Origin: Heteroscillospira sp050252415 | GTDB taxonomy: Bacteria; Bacillota; Clostridia; Oscillospirales; Oscillospiraceae | Reading direction: 5' to 3' | NCBI GenBank assembly: GCA_050252415.1 | Contig: JBFWKZ010000031.1 | Coordinates: 1 to 19,252, forward strand | DNA: 19,252 bases | Shown here: positions 1 through 7,565 of the stretch, one piece after another | How positions within the stretch are numbered: the first letter of the stretch is position 1 | Layout of the letters: each line of letters begins with the position of its first letter | Notes under the pieces: model-generated | Told to the model about the DNA's origin: nothing | The model's input: the letters and a program-made list of their open reading frames with translations, nothing else | Databases searched by the model: none | Made by a program: the position numbers and the translations under genes

Positions 1-1051
1 CATTGGCTGCACCGATATTTGCGATGATTCCCGGAATCGTGGGGATCATCGTCGGCATGACAACGCCGGAAGTGGAAGAAAACCAACTCATGCAGCCACA
101 GATGCAGGCGAAGATGCCGAGCGCCGTGCCGGGACTCATGATAGAGGAAATCGCGTTTGTCAGCAGAACAATGCCCCCGGCGTTTATCACGACGTTCATC
201 AATACGCCGACACCTGAGACAAGAATAAGAGTGTTCCAGGGGACGAATTTTAGGGCTTCCTTATCCCGGCCGACACCGCAGATAATAAGCAGGACCGCAA
301 TTGCAAATGCGACAAGGCCAATATGGTATTGGGTGATCAGGACGATGACGACCATCGCGATAATACCCGAAAGGCTAAGCAACTGCTTTTTATCAAATTT
401 TGGGAGATCTGAAAGCTTATAAGGATTTTCGCCCTTTATCTTGTGCCCGCCGAGAGCAAAGTAAGAGACGATTCCACCGATCAGAGAGACCGTTATGATA
501 CTGATGTTCATGGGAAGAGCCAGTCCCTCAACTCCGATATCCGTTGATAGGTTTGTCGCAATGATACCTGAGGCCGCCAAAGGGGTGAGGGAGCCGGCCA
601 GCGAGCCGAATTGTCCGACTGTAGTAAGACACAGCGTATGGTTTAGATCAAGTCCCATGGCCTTTGCGAGTGGGACTGCGAACATGGCAACCATCGCGAA
701 TGACGGGACGACGCCGGGTCCGACGGCCGCGATGACGGCGCCCATGACGAAAAGTGCCCAGGGAATCATCCTTGCCTGACGTCCTGCCGCAGCGACAATT
801 TTACGTGCCAGCAGGTCGAGAGTGCCGTTGGCCTGAAGTATGCCGAAGAGAAAGGTGGTTCCAAGCAGAATCATAAAGAGCTTGGTGCCCCAACCACCGT
901 AGATTTCTTTGTCGGACATTCCAATTAGTTTTCCGACGACGAGTGCAAGACCTATGGAGAGAATGCCAACGTTTACTTTGCGGGCAAATCCAAATGCGAT
1001 TGCGCCAATGAGAACCAACAGGGAAATTAATGCCATTATGTTACCGTTCAT
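1..1051 (-). CDS. MatC-family dicarboxylate carrier, partial (3' end off window)
   Basis: An open frame of 350 codons runs from ATG at 1051 off the left edge; no stop is seen. The start is fixed by an AGGAGGAG ribosome site at 1057-1064, five bases upstream. The translation begins MNGNIMALISLLVLIGAIAF and is almost entirely hydrophobic, with repeated transmembrane segments. The first ~140 residues match what I remember of the MatC N-terminal domain: a WGTKLF segment, a FGILQANGTLD segment and a GPGVVPSFAM segment. MatC is the rhizobial malonate/dicarboxylate carrier of the ion-transporter superfamily, so the protein is probably an inner-membrane importer of a C3-C4 dicarboxylate. The substrate is not determined by sequence, since many relatives carry other anions. 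It is transcribed divergently from the LysR gene at 1477, its likely regulator. Confidence is high for the family and low for malonate itself. Confidence 0.82.
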   Translation of the reverse strand, partial: MNGNIMALISLLVLIGAIAFGFARKVNVGILSIGLALVVGKLIGMSDKEIYGGWGTKLFMILLGTTFLFGILQANGTLDLLARKIVAAAGRQARMIPWALFVMGAVIAAVGPGVVPSFAMVAMFAVPLAKAMGLDLNHTLCLTTVGQFGSLAGSLTPLAASGIIATNLSTDIGVEGLALPMNISIITVSLIGGIVSYFALGGHKIKGENPYKLSDLPKFDKKQLLSLSGIIAMVVIVLITQYHIGLVAFAIAVLLIICGVGRDKEALKFVPWNTLILVSGVGVLMNVVINAGGIVLLTNAISSIMSPGTALGIFACICGCMSWFSSTSGVVMPTMIPTIPGIIANIGAAN

Positions 1052-1299
1052 TTTTTCTCCTCCTATTTTGCTGTGCAAAAAACAGATCCAAGCACGTGTC
1101 GCTAACCGCTGCCGCGGCAACCGCGCCACATGCGCAAAACTTCATACGTCACCCATTCTGTATTTATCGTGGTGTGCGCCCTTGCATGATGTTTTGTGCC
1201 TTTTTATCAATTCTATATATATCGCCTATTTATTTTGCCCTAGGATATACGGCAATCTCTGCTTTTTGTACGCATTTACCGGGTGTCGACAAGTGTACT

Positions 1300-1327
1300 T
1301 TGAAAATTTTTTGAAATATTGTATAAT
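1300..1327 (+). promoter_or_regulatory. Probable sigma-A promoter of the first LysR gene
   Basis: TTGAAA at 1300-1305 and a perfect TATAAT at 1322-1327 are separated by 16 bases. The promoter points at the LysR start 150 bases downstream. It is bracketed by inverted 8-mers (GGTGTCGA / TCGACACC), which may be an operator pair. No other plus-strand gene lies between. Confidence 0.5.
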
Positions 1328-1442
1328 ATCGACACCTCCTTTTAGCAATATCAGATAAAAATTCAAAAATACCTTGCAACAACTATAGCTATATACTACA
1401 ATGGTTTTTAATCAAAATCCAATACCAATTCCCCTTTGACCC

Positions 1443-1458
1443 ATAGGCATATGCCTAT
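1443..1458. promoter_or_regulatory. Perfect 16-bp palindrome, candidate LysR operator
   Basis: The sequence ATAGGCATATGCCTAT is perfectly self-complementary and lies 18 bases before the LysR start codon, just upstream of its GGAGGTG ribosome site (1465-1471). LysR regulators commonly bind dyads of the ATA...TAT type and repress their own gene. That this is the operator is inference from position and symmetry. Confidence 0.5.
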
Positions 1459-1476
1459 ATCCATGGAGGTGAAGCG

Positions 1477-2436
1477 ATGAATACTAGGCAAATGCAATAT
1501 GTTATCGCCATAGCGGAGGACAAAAGCTTCTCAAAAGCGGCGGAGCGGCTGCATATTTCTCAGCCGTCACTGAGCCAATACATCCGTAACCTTGAGAAGA
1601 CGCTGGAAGCCGAAATTTTTGACAGAACGGTCACGCCTCTTGCGCTGACGGAGATCGGGGAGGAGTATGTCAAAACGGCCTATAAGATGCTTGCGCTGGA
1701 AAACAACCTTATGAAGTGTGTGAGTGATCATCTCGAGAAAAGTATCAGCCGTCTGAATGTCGGTATTTCTGCGTATCTCAACACCGGGGAGATCAGTACG
1801 ACGCTCACGGAAATGCGCCTGAGCTTTCCAAATGTGCGGATATACATACATGAGCTGTTTAGTGTCGCCATGGATGAGATGATCGAGCAGGGAGAAATCG
1901 ACTTTTCAATTTCGCCGATCAAGCAAAGCTATGACAGAGTGAAATTTTGCCGGGATGTGGTTAGCCGTGACCGCTTTTACCTTGCGGCAAGCCGTGATTT
2001 TTTAAGAAAATGGCTTCCTGAGCTTGCCGATACGGAGAGCGGTGATACGGTGGCGTTGGAGCGTTTTTCGGAAGTTCCGTTTCTCACAATGGCGAAACTC
2101 AGCCTCCAGACCTATTCAACGAATATTGCTGCCCATAATGCCGGCTTTACACCCAATACGATACTTCGTTGCCGGCGCTGGCAAATGCTCATGGAGCTTG
2201 TTGAAGGCAACGCCGGTGTGACACTTTTGACCGACCGTTTCCTCATGGACAGCAATCTCAAAGACAGCGTTGTGCTGTTTAATATAGAGCCCGAGGCCCC
2301 TGAGCTCGTTGGGGCGGTCTCCTATCAGCGGGGCGCCTATCTCCCAAAAGCGGCAAGGACGTTTATCAGCTGTTATAAGCGCACGGTTGCCCAGACACGT
2401 GATGAGTATGGCTATTTGAGAAAAAAACTAATATAA
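1477..2436 (+). CDS. LysR-family transcriptional regulator
   Basis: 319 residues, the usual length for LysR proteins. The N-terminal winged helix-turn-helix is clear: residues ~5-60 include the FSKAAERLHISQPSLSQYIRNLE segment pattern (AA..L..SQP.LS..I..LE), followed by a linker helix and a periplasmic-binding-protein-like effector domain (~90-300). The ATG at 1477 is preceded by GGAGGTG at 1465-1471. It is divergent from the MatC-type carrier, so by the usual LysR arrangement it probably controls that gene in response to the transported acid; the inducer is unknown. The gene ends in front of a strong GC hairpin shared with the convergent trp operon. The family is certain, the target inferred. 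Confidence 0.9.
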   Translation: MNTRQMQYVIAIAEDKSFSKAAERLHISQPSLSQYIRNLEKTLEAEIFDRTVTPLALTEIGEEYVKTAYKMLALENNLMKCVSDHLEKSISRLNVGISAYLNTGEISTTLTEMRLSFPNVRIYIHELFSVAMDEMIEQGEIDFSISPIKQSYDRVKFCRDVVSRDRFYLAASRDFLRKWLPELADTESGDTVALERFSEVPFLTMAKLSLQTYSTNIAAHNAGFTPNTILRCRRWQMLMELVEGNAGVTLLTDRFLMDSNLKDSVVLFNIEPEAPELVGAVSYQRGAYLPKAARTFISCYKRTVAQTRDEYGYLRKKLI

Positions 2437-2466
2437 TAATAAAGCGCCGCCTCAACAGAGGCGGCG
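2431..2466. terminator. Bidirectional terminator between lysR and the trp operon
   Basis: A 9-bp perfect stem, CGCCGCCTC (2445-2453) and GAGGCGGCG (2458-2466), with an AACA loop. On the minus strand it is followed by a T-rich tail (complement of 2431-2443), as expected for the end of the trp operon, although it lies ~240 bases past the trpF stop. On the plus strand it starts eight bases after the lysR stop but has only a short TT tail. Confidence 0.6.
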
Positions 2467-2702
2467 TTGGGCTGTGAACACGCTATTGACATATAGATTC
2501 GGGCAAAAATTTTTATTTTATTCGTTGAAATACCTACTTTTTCAGGAAATTCAGCGGATTTTTTTTATTTGTGGCGGTTTACCCGCCTGAGCGCCGGCTT
2601 AGCTGTTTGCCGAATCCGTGGTTTACCGGCAGAAATGCGTTCACGCGCGGAGAACGTTTAAAGCATTTAATTTTCTCAAGACTCATGGCACTGCGGGGAC
2701 TC
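2467..2702. other. Spacer between the lysR terminator and trpF
   Basis: 236 bases without a credible gene. It contains an A/T-rich run near 2500-2570 and several short GC hairpins (for example GGCGG 2573-2577 with CCGCC 2583-2587), which would lie in the 3' untranslated region of the trp message. The octamer GGTTTACC occurs twice here (near 2576 and 2620). I see no promoter I would defend. Confidence 0.4.
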
Positions 2703-3383
2703 TTATCTTCCGCGCGAAACTATGTCAACCAGCTTGCGTATCTCACCTCTGTGTTTGACACCGGGCGAGTACTCGGCGGCTGTGAGAATATCGACGGCAG
2801 GCGGAGAGAAAAGCCGAATGACCTCGCCGAGGCAGCGGCTGCAAAGTCCGCCCGCTAAAACGACCGGTACAGAACTTGCGCGGCAGACACGCTCATACAG
2901 GTCAAAGTTGAGTTTGCGGCTCCCAGCCTGTGGAGAATCCGCACAGCGGGAGTCCAGCAGCAGCATGTCAACGCCAGCAGCAGACAATTCTTTTGCAGCT
3001 TCCTCTGGTGAGGCAAACTCACTTAAATCATAGGAGCCGTCGCTTCGGACCGGTATGGCTTTGATGACGGCGATGCCCAGCTTCATAAGGCTATTTGTTA
3101 GAAAACATGTGTCATCAAAGCTCTCGCGATAGTGGAGCTGGATAAAATCAGGATGCAGCATGCGGGCAAGCGCAAGTATTTTTTCGCGCTCCCCGCCTGT
3201 GACCATACAGCTTTTTGTCCGATTGTCAACGCGGGCTATCAGCGGTGCGGCGCTCTCACGTGCGAGATTCCACGGCACAGAAGTCGGATATTCGACCACA
3301 AACCCAAGAATATCGACCCCAGCCTTACAGCAAAAAGCGACGTCGTCTTCGTGCATCATGCCACATATTTTCAGCTTTGTCAT
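2703..3383 (-). CDS. trpF: Phosphoribosylanthranilate isomerase, divergent
   Basis: 226 residues. It would convert N-(5'-phosphoribosyl)anthranilate to CdRP, the third step of tryptophan synthesis, as a cytoplasmic TIM barrel. The KICGM motif at residues 5-9 provides the catalytic Cys7, QLHYRES (82-88) replaces the usual QLHG.E, LLLDS (141-145) supplies the expected catalytic Asp144, and LAGGL (176-180) is conserved. The C-terminal phosphate-loop segment reads DILTAAE (198-204) where most TrpF proteins have D.SSG.E, and the middle GGtGktFdW motif is not recognisable, so this is a divergent member. The ATG shares one base with the trpC stop (TGATG), indicating translational coupling as the last gene of the operon. 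The operon position makes the assignment firm despite the divergence. Confidence 0.88.
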   Translation of the reverse strand: MTKLKICGMMHEDDVAFCCKAGVDILGFVVEYPTSVPWNLARESAAPLIARVDNRTKSCMVTGGEREKILALARMLHPDFIQLHYRESFDDTCFLTNSLMKLGIAVIKAIPVRSDGSYDLSEFASPEEAAKELSAAGVDMLLLDSRCADSPQAGSRKLNFDLYERVCRASSVPVVLAGGLCSRCLGEVIRLFSPPAVDILTAAEYSPGVKHRGEIRKLVDIVSRGR

Positions 3384-4078
3384 CAGGACTCCTCCATACC
3401 CGAGAGCTTTTTATAAAACTCCGCCGGGTCGCTTGCCCGGAGCAGCGCCGTACCGATGAGCGCGGCGGTAGCCCCGGAAACGAGGACGCGCTGCACGTCT
3501 GCGGGTGTACCGATTCCACTCTCGCTTATCATAACCTTGGGCGAAAAATTGATCGGTATAAGCCTGCAGGTGCGCTCAACGCCGCCGCTGTCCCGCTCGA
3601 GCGCTAAGATATTGCGGTTGTTGATGCCGACCAGAGGGGCGTTTAGTTCTCTCGCCATGGTAAGCTCGGGCACAGAGCAGGTCTCCACGAGAGCTTCCAA
3701 TCCCAGATCATAGGCCGCTTTAAAAAGTTCGCGCAGCTTCTGCGGTGTAAGCATACGGCAAATGAGGAGTACGGCTGAGGCCCCGGCGGCGCGCGTTTCC
3801 TCAAGGTCGTGGATCTCACTTAAAAAATCCTTGCGCAATACTGGCAGCCCGGTGGCGGCAGCGACCCGGCTGAGTGTTTTTATTGACCCGCCAAAATACT
3901 TTGTCTCCGTTACAACGGAGAGAGCCGGCGCGCCGGCATTTTTCAGCCGAAGCGCAATTGAAATTGCGCTTCGGCCAGCGAAGAGGTCCCCCTCTTTAGG
4001 CGAGCGTGCCTTTAAATCCGGGATAACAGGACGAAAGCCCGCTCGTTTTCGCTCAAGTATCGCTTCGGAGAAGCTCAT
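3383..4078 (-). CDS. trpC: Indole-3-glycerol-phosphate synthase, short variant
   Basis: 231 residues, shorter than the usual ~250-260 because the N-terminal extension is reduced. It closes the indole ring: CdRP to indole-3-glycerol phosphate, in the cytoplasm. Visible active-site elements: DLKARSPKEG (21-30) in the place of the usual E.K..SPS.G, LRKDF with Lys83, ALVET with Glu132, GINNRN (151-156), and SESGIG (185-190). Asp21 replaces the normally conserved Glu of the first beta strand; the other catalytic residues are present. The start overlaps the trpD stop (ATGA, 4075-4078) and its stop overlaps trpF. Function is confidently inferred from the motifs and operon position. Confidence 0.92.
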   Translation of the reverse strand: MSFSEAILERKRAGFRPVIPDLKARSPKEGDLFAGRSAISIALRLKNAGAPALSVVTETKYFGGSIKTLSRVAAATGLPVLRKDFLSEIHDLEETRAAGASAVLLICRMLTPQKLRELFKAAYDLGLEALVETCSVPELTMARELNAPLVGINNRNILALERDSGGVERTCRLIPINFSPKVMISESGIGTPADVQRVLVSGATAALIGTALLRASDPAEFYKKLSGMEES

Positions 4079-5091
4079 GATTTTGAGGCCTCAGCAAGGT
4101 CAGAGAGCTTGCACTCAGCTGCGCCGCTGTCGATAAGTTCTCCAGCAAGCGAAACGCCTTGCTTAAGATTGTCGGCCCTGCCGCCTATAAACAGTGCACC
4201 GGCGGCATTCATCAGGATGGCATTGCGTTGAGCTCCGCGGATCTTGCCGGAAAATACCCCGCGGATACACGCGGCGTTGGCCTCCGGCGTACCGGTTTTT
4301 ATTTGATCCAGCGTACAGCGTTCAAGTCCAAGCGCCTCAGGCGTTATCTCATAGGTTTGGACCCTGCCGTTATGCAGTTCGTTTATGCGTGTTGTGCCCA
4401 TGAGGGAAATTTCGTCCAGCCCGTCGAGACCATGTACGAAAAGCGCGTCGGTATAGCCAAGCTGCACAGCGACCTTGGTGACCGTGTCCAGAAGCTCCGG
4501 CTTATATACGCCGAGCACATGGCGGCTGGCAAAGGCGGGGTTAATCAGCGGCCCGATGATGGTGTAAAAAATAGTTTTAATGCCAAGCTCAGTCTCGGGG
4601 GGCAGTACCTTGCACATGACGGGATGGAAAAGCGGCGCATAGAGAAAGGCAATTCCGATCTCTTCGATCATTCGTTCAGCCTTATCGGGTGTCAGGCTGA
4701 TATTTACGCCAAGAGCCTCAAGCACATCGGCGCTGCCGGAGAGGCTGGAGATTGAGCGGCTGCCGTGTTTTGCAATCGGAATGCCGGCTGCCGCGGCGAC
4801 AATTGCGGTCGCTGTGGATATGTTAAACGTGCTGAGTCCTCCGCCGGTGCCACAGGTGTCCATCATGGGTTCTCTGACATTTGGGGTCAGACGCACGCAG
4901 TTTTGGCGCATTGCCTTGGCGATTGCCGCAGTCTCGGCAAGTGTGGGCGATTTCATCAGCAGGGCAACCTGAAAGCCGCCGATTTGGACATCGCTTATCT
5001 CATCGCGATTTATTGACGCGATGAGGTCAAAAATTTCATTTTCAGAGAGCTCAATGTGGTTCGTGAGCTTGGTGAGAATTTGTTTATACAT
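4075..5091 (-). CDS. trpD: Anthranilate phosphoribosyltransferase
   Basis: 338 residues, the normal length. It transfers phosphoribose from PRPP to anthranilate. The DTCGTGGG motif at 78-85 with the following TFNISTATA, and KHGSRSISSLSGSADVLE (~108-125), are the hallmark PRPP and anthranilate-binding segments. I placed the start at ATG 5091 because AGGAGG lies at 5099-5104 with suitable spacing; an upstream in-frame ATG at 5295 would add 68 low-complexity basic residues, overlap trpA and match no family sequence. There is no fused TrpG glutaminase domain, so anthranilate must come from TrpE/TrpG encoded elsewhere or from outside. A 190-nt gap separates it from trpA. Confidence 0.96.
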   Translation of the reverse strand: MYKQILTKLTNHIELSENEIFDLIASINRDEISDVQIGGFQVALLMKSPTLAETAAIAKAMRQNCVRLTPNVREPMMDTCGTGGGLSTFNISTATAIVAAAAGIPIAKHGSRSISSLSGSADVLEALGVNISLTPDKAERMIEEIGIAFLYAPLFHPVMCKVLPPETELGIKTIFYTIIGPLINPAFASRHVLGVYKPELLDTVTKVAVQLGYTDALFVHGLDGLDEISLMGTTRINELHNGRVQTYEITPEALGLERCTLDQIKTGTPEANAACIRGVFSGKIRGAQRNAILMNAAGALFIGGRADNLKQGVSLAGELIDSGAAECKLSDLAEASKS

Positions 5092-5281
5092 CGCTTTTCC
5101 TCCTAAAAATAGTTTTTTCACTCTCCTAATGGGCCTCTTTTTTGCCCTGCCGCGGCGGTCTTTTGCAATAAACCCATTATTCCTGAGAAAAATCGACTTG
5201 CAGGATAAAAAATAGGTTTCCTCAAGCACGCACGCTCTTTTTACAAACAAGGCCTGGCATGCTAACGATGATGAAAAGACT
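5092..5281 (-). other. 190-nt gap inside the trp operon (trpA to trpD)
   Basis: Every other junction in this operon overlaps, so this gap stands out. On the transcript I see a short stem (TCCTG...CAGGA, around 5180-5205), a GCCGCGGC palindrome near 5150-5157 and the trpD ribosome site at 5099-5104. No convincing promoter, terminator or short coding frame is evident. Confidence 0.4.
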
Positions 5282-6079
5282 TCACTGCAGATCACCGGAG
5301 TGTTCGATATTGCGAATTGCCGCTTTCATCTCTGCAACATACTCAGAGACGTATGGCACGGCATCTTTTCCGTAATGGCCCACAATTTTTACAATTGCGC
5401 TGCCAACGATCACGCCGTCGGAGATCTTGGCCATATTCCCGGCCTGCTCCGGAGTAGAAATGCCAAAGCCTATGGCACAGGGAATGTCGGACACGTTCCG
5501 TACGCGCGCGATAACACCGCTGATTTCATTGCCGATATGAGACCGCACTCCGGTGACGCCAAGCGAGGAGACACAGTATAAAAAACCCTGAGCCTGCCTT
5601 GCGATGGCCTCCGCCCGTTCATCCGAGGTGGGTGAGACAAGCGAGATGAGTTCGATGCCGAATTTATCGCATGCGGGCTGAAAATTATCCTTTTCCTCAA
5701 AAGGCACGTCGGGCAGGATAAGCCCGGCAATGCCGCTTTCTTGGCATTTTTGCATAAACCGCTCGGTGCCATAGGCAAAGACCGGATTGGCGTAGGTCAT
5801 AAAGAGAAGCGGTATACGTACGGTTTGTTGCAGACGATTTACCATATCGAACAGCTTATCGACCGTTGTACCCGCATCAAGAGCGCGGCGGCTGGCTGCC
5901 TGGATGACCGGCCCCTCGGCGATCGGATCGGAAAACGGAATGCCGATCTCAATAATGTCGGCCCCGGCCTTTTCCATAGCGGTAATAAGCTTTTCCGTTG
6001 CTGCGATATCCGGATCTCCACCGGTTATGAAGGCGACAAAGGCCTTGCCGTTCTTAAATGCATCTCTGATTTTACTCAT
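5282..6079 (-). CDS. trpA: Tryptophan synthase alpha subunit
   Basis: 265 residues, normal for TrpA. It cleaves indole-3-glycerol phosphate to indole and glyceraldehyde-3-phosphate and channels indole to TrpB. The beta-2 strand motif reads IEIGIPFSDPIAEGPVIQ (43-60): the catalytic Glu is present (Glu44), but the residue equivalent to catalytic Asp60 of Salmonella is Glu55 (AEGP instead of ADGP). The C-terminal GFGIS and IVGSAIV phosphate-binding segments are present. The ATG overlaps the trpB stop by eight bases (6072-6079), giving tight coupling between the two subunits of the complex. I remember AEGP variants in some clostridial TrpA proteins, so this is probably a clade feature and not inactivation. 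Confidence 0.96.
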   Translation of the reverse strand: MSKIRDAFKNGKAFVAFITGGDPDIAATEKLITAMEKAGADIIEIGIPFSDPIAEGPVIQAASRRALDAGTTVDKLFDMVNRLQQTVRIPLLFMTYANPVFAYGTERFMQKCQESGIAGLILPDVPFEEKDNFQPACDKFGIELISLVSPTSDERAEAIARQAQGFLYCVSSLGVTGVRSHIGNEISGVIARVRNVSDIPCAIGFGISTPEQAGNMAKISDGVIVGSAIVKIVGHYGKDAVPYVSEYVAEMKAAIRNIEHSGDLQ

Positions 6080-7256
6080 AGATCTCGACCCCCCTGTATC
6101 TGGCTATTGCGGCAACATCCTTATCGCCGCGGCCTGAAAGATTTATGACGACGATCTTGTCGCGCCCCAGCTCTTTTGCGAGCTTCACGCCATAGCTGAC
6201 GGCGTGTGCGCTCTCGATTGCGGGGATGATACCCTCGGTGCGGGAGAGCAGTTCAAAAGCCTCTACTGCTTCATCATCGGTCACCGGGACATACTCGGCC
6301 CGGCCCGTGGCGTTCAGCATGGCGTGCTCCGGGCCAATCCCAGGGTAATCCAGACCTGCGGATATGGAGTATACGGGAGCAATCTGACCGTAGCTGTCCT
6401 GGCAGAAGAGCGATTTCATGCCGTGGAAGATGCCCTCACGACCGGTGGCTATAGTTGCCGCTGTCTCAAAGGTATCGACGCCGCGGCCCGCGGCTTCGCA
6501 GCCGATGAGCCGGACATTCTCGTCGCCGATGAAGTCGTAGAAAGCGCCCATCGCATTGGAACCGCCGCCGACGCAGGCGACGACCGCATTGGGAAGCCTG
6601 CCCTCGCTTGCCATGAGCTGCGCTTTGATTTCCTCACCGATGATCTTTTGAAAATCACGGACAATGGTGGGGAAGGGATGGGGCCCCATGACGGAGCCCA
6701 GCACATAGTGTGTATCGTCAAGGCGGGAGACCCACTCGCGCATGGTCTCGTTAACAGCATCTTTCAGCGTCCGCGTGCCGGACATCACGGGGTGGACTTT
6801 TGCGCCGAGAAGCTCCATTCGAAAGACGTTCAGCGCCTGCCGCTTGGTATCCTCCTCACCCATGAAGACTTCACATTCCATGTCCATCAGCGCTGCCACC
6901 GTTGCCGTCGCCACACCGTGCTGACCGGCGCCGGTTTCGGCGATTACACGTGTTTTTCCCATACGTTTGGCGAGTAGGACCTGGCCTAAGACGTTGTTTA
7001 TTTTGTGAGCACCGGTATGATTTAAGTCTTCGCGCTTCAAATAGATCTTAGCGCCGCCGACGATTCGGGTCAGCTTTTCGGCGTAATAGAGCAGAGACGG
7101 TCGTCCGGCGTAATTATTCAGCAGCGCCTTCAGCTCACGCTGAAATTCAGGATCAGCTTTATAATAATCATAAGCACGCTCCAGCTCTATCAGTGCATTC
7201 ATCATAGTCTCGGGGGCAAATTGGCCCCCATATGGCCCAAACATCCCTTTTTTCAT
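6072..7256 (-). CDS. trpB: Tryptophan synthase beta subunit
   Basis: 394 residues. This PLP enzyme condenses indole with serine to make tryptophan. The Schiff-base lysine is Lys85 in HTGAHKINN (80-88), the catalytic Glu is Glu107 in AETGAGQHG, and the PLP phosphate loop is GGGSNAMG (230-237). I set the start at ATG 7256 (MKKGMFGPYGGQF, the family N-terminus), preceded by AAAGGGG. A longer frame from 7385 exists but its extra 43 residues are translated from the T-box leader and are not part of the protein. It is the first gene of the operon, directly under T-box control, which is unusual because trpB normally sits near the end of a trp operon. Confidence 0.97.
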   Translation of the reverse strand: MKKGMFGPYGGQFAPETMMNALIELERAYDYYKADPEFQRELKALLNNYAGRPSLLYYAEKLTRIVGGAKIYLKREDLNHTGAHKINNVLGQVLLAKRMGKTRVIAETGAGQHGVATATVAALMDMECEVFMGEEDTKRQALNVFRMELLGAKVHPVMSGTRTLKDAVNETMREWVSRLDDTHYVLGSVMGPHPFPTIVRDFQKIIGEEIKAQLMASEGRLPNAVVACVGGGSNAMGAFYDFIGDENVRLIGCEAAGRGVDTFETAATIATGREGIFHGMKSLFCQDSYGQIAPVYSISAGLDYPGIGPEHAMLNATGRAEYVPVTDDEAVEAFELLSRTEGIIPAIESAHAVSYGVKLAKELGRDKIVVINLSGRGDKDVAAIARYRGVEIYE

Positions 7257-7278
7257 AAAATATCCCCTTTCTAAGCAA

Positions 7279-7560
7279 TAAAAAAAGCCTTTGTCCTGTA
7301 TAGGACAAAAGCTAAAAACTTCTGCGGTACCACCTAAATTGACGATAAACGTCCGCTCTGCGTGTACTGACATACACCTTCCCATGATAACGGCAGGAAG
7401 ACCCGTTGAATATTACTTGGCAAAAGCCTTTCTTTTCACCCTCTTGAATCCATTCAACACCACGGCTGCTGCGGCAATTCCACCATATGCCGCTCTCTGA
7501 AAGCATCGTTTGCGATGTCTACTCTTTTCAATCATCGGTTTATTGTCTGGTATTTAATTG
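7279..7560 (-). promoter_or_regulatory. Tryptophan T-box riboswitch leader
   Basis: On the minus-strand transcript the leader shows, in order: a Stem I region with AGAGTAG and CAGAGAG motifs (~7488-7525), a distal hairpin with GGTGG (~7475-7485), a specifier loop reading GAATGGA where TGG (7452-7450) is the Trp codon, the conserved T-box sequence TTAGGTGGTACCGCA (7336-7322), and an intrinsic terminator ending just before trpB. Uncharged tRNA-Trp would pair with both the specifier and the T-box bulge and stabilise the antiterminator, allowing trp transcription. The match to the T-box class is strong by motif and position. The exact pairing of Stems II and III was not folded. Confidence 0.93.
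7280..7313 (-). terminator. T-box regulatory terminator
   Basis: The transcript reads AGCTTTTGTCCT (7313-7302), a short loop, then AGGACAAAGGCT followed by seven U residues. The 5' arm follows directly after the T-box sequence, as required for mutual exclusion with the antiterminator. It sits about 25 bases before the trpB start. Confidence 0.9.
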
Positions 7561-7565
7561 ATAAA

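Larger units (their letters stand above)
1052..1476. other. Divergent intergenic control region between the carrier and LysR genes
   Basis: This 425-nt stretch has no credible coding frame; the plus-strand frames over 909-1358 have no ribosome site or family resemblance. It becomes AT-rich after about 1190. It holds the carrier's ribosome site at 1057-1064, a plus-strand sigma-A-like promoter at 1300-1327, an inverted repeat bracketing that promoter (1282-1289 and 1329-1336), and a 16-bp palindrome just upstream of lysR. I could not identify a convincing promoter for the carrier gene on the minus strand. Confidence 0.7.

Noticed and set aside
2573..2587. GGCGG/CCGCC hairpin as the trp operon terminator
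   Set aside because: On the trp strand it is followed by an A-rich tract, not T residues. The hairpin at 2445-2466 has the correct T-rich tail.
4075..5295. Longer trpD beginning at ATG 5295
   Set aside because: It would overlap trpA and add 68 non-homologous residues, while ATG 5091 follows an AGGAGG site.
6072..7385. Longer trpB beginning at ATG 7385
   Set aside because: The extra 43 codons fall in the T-box antiterminator and terminator. ATG 7256 has a ribosome site and the normal TrpB N-terminus.
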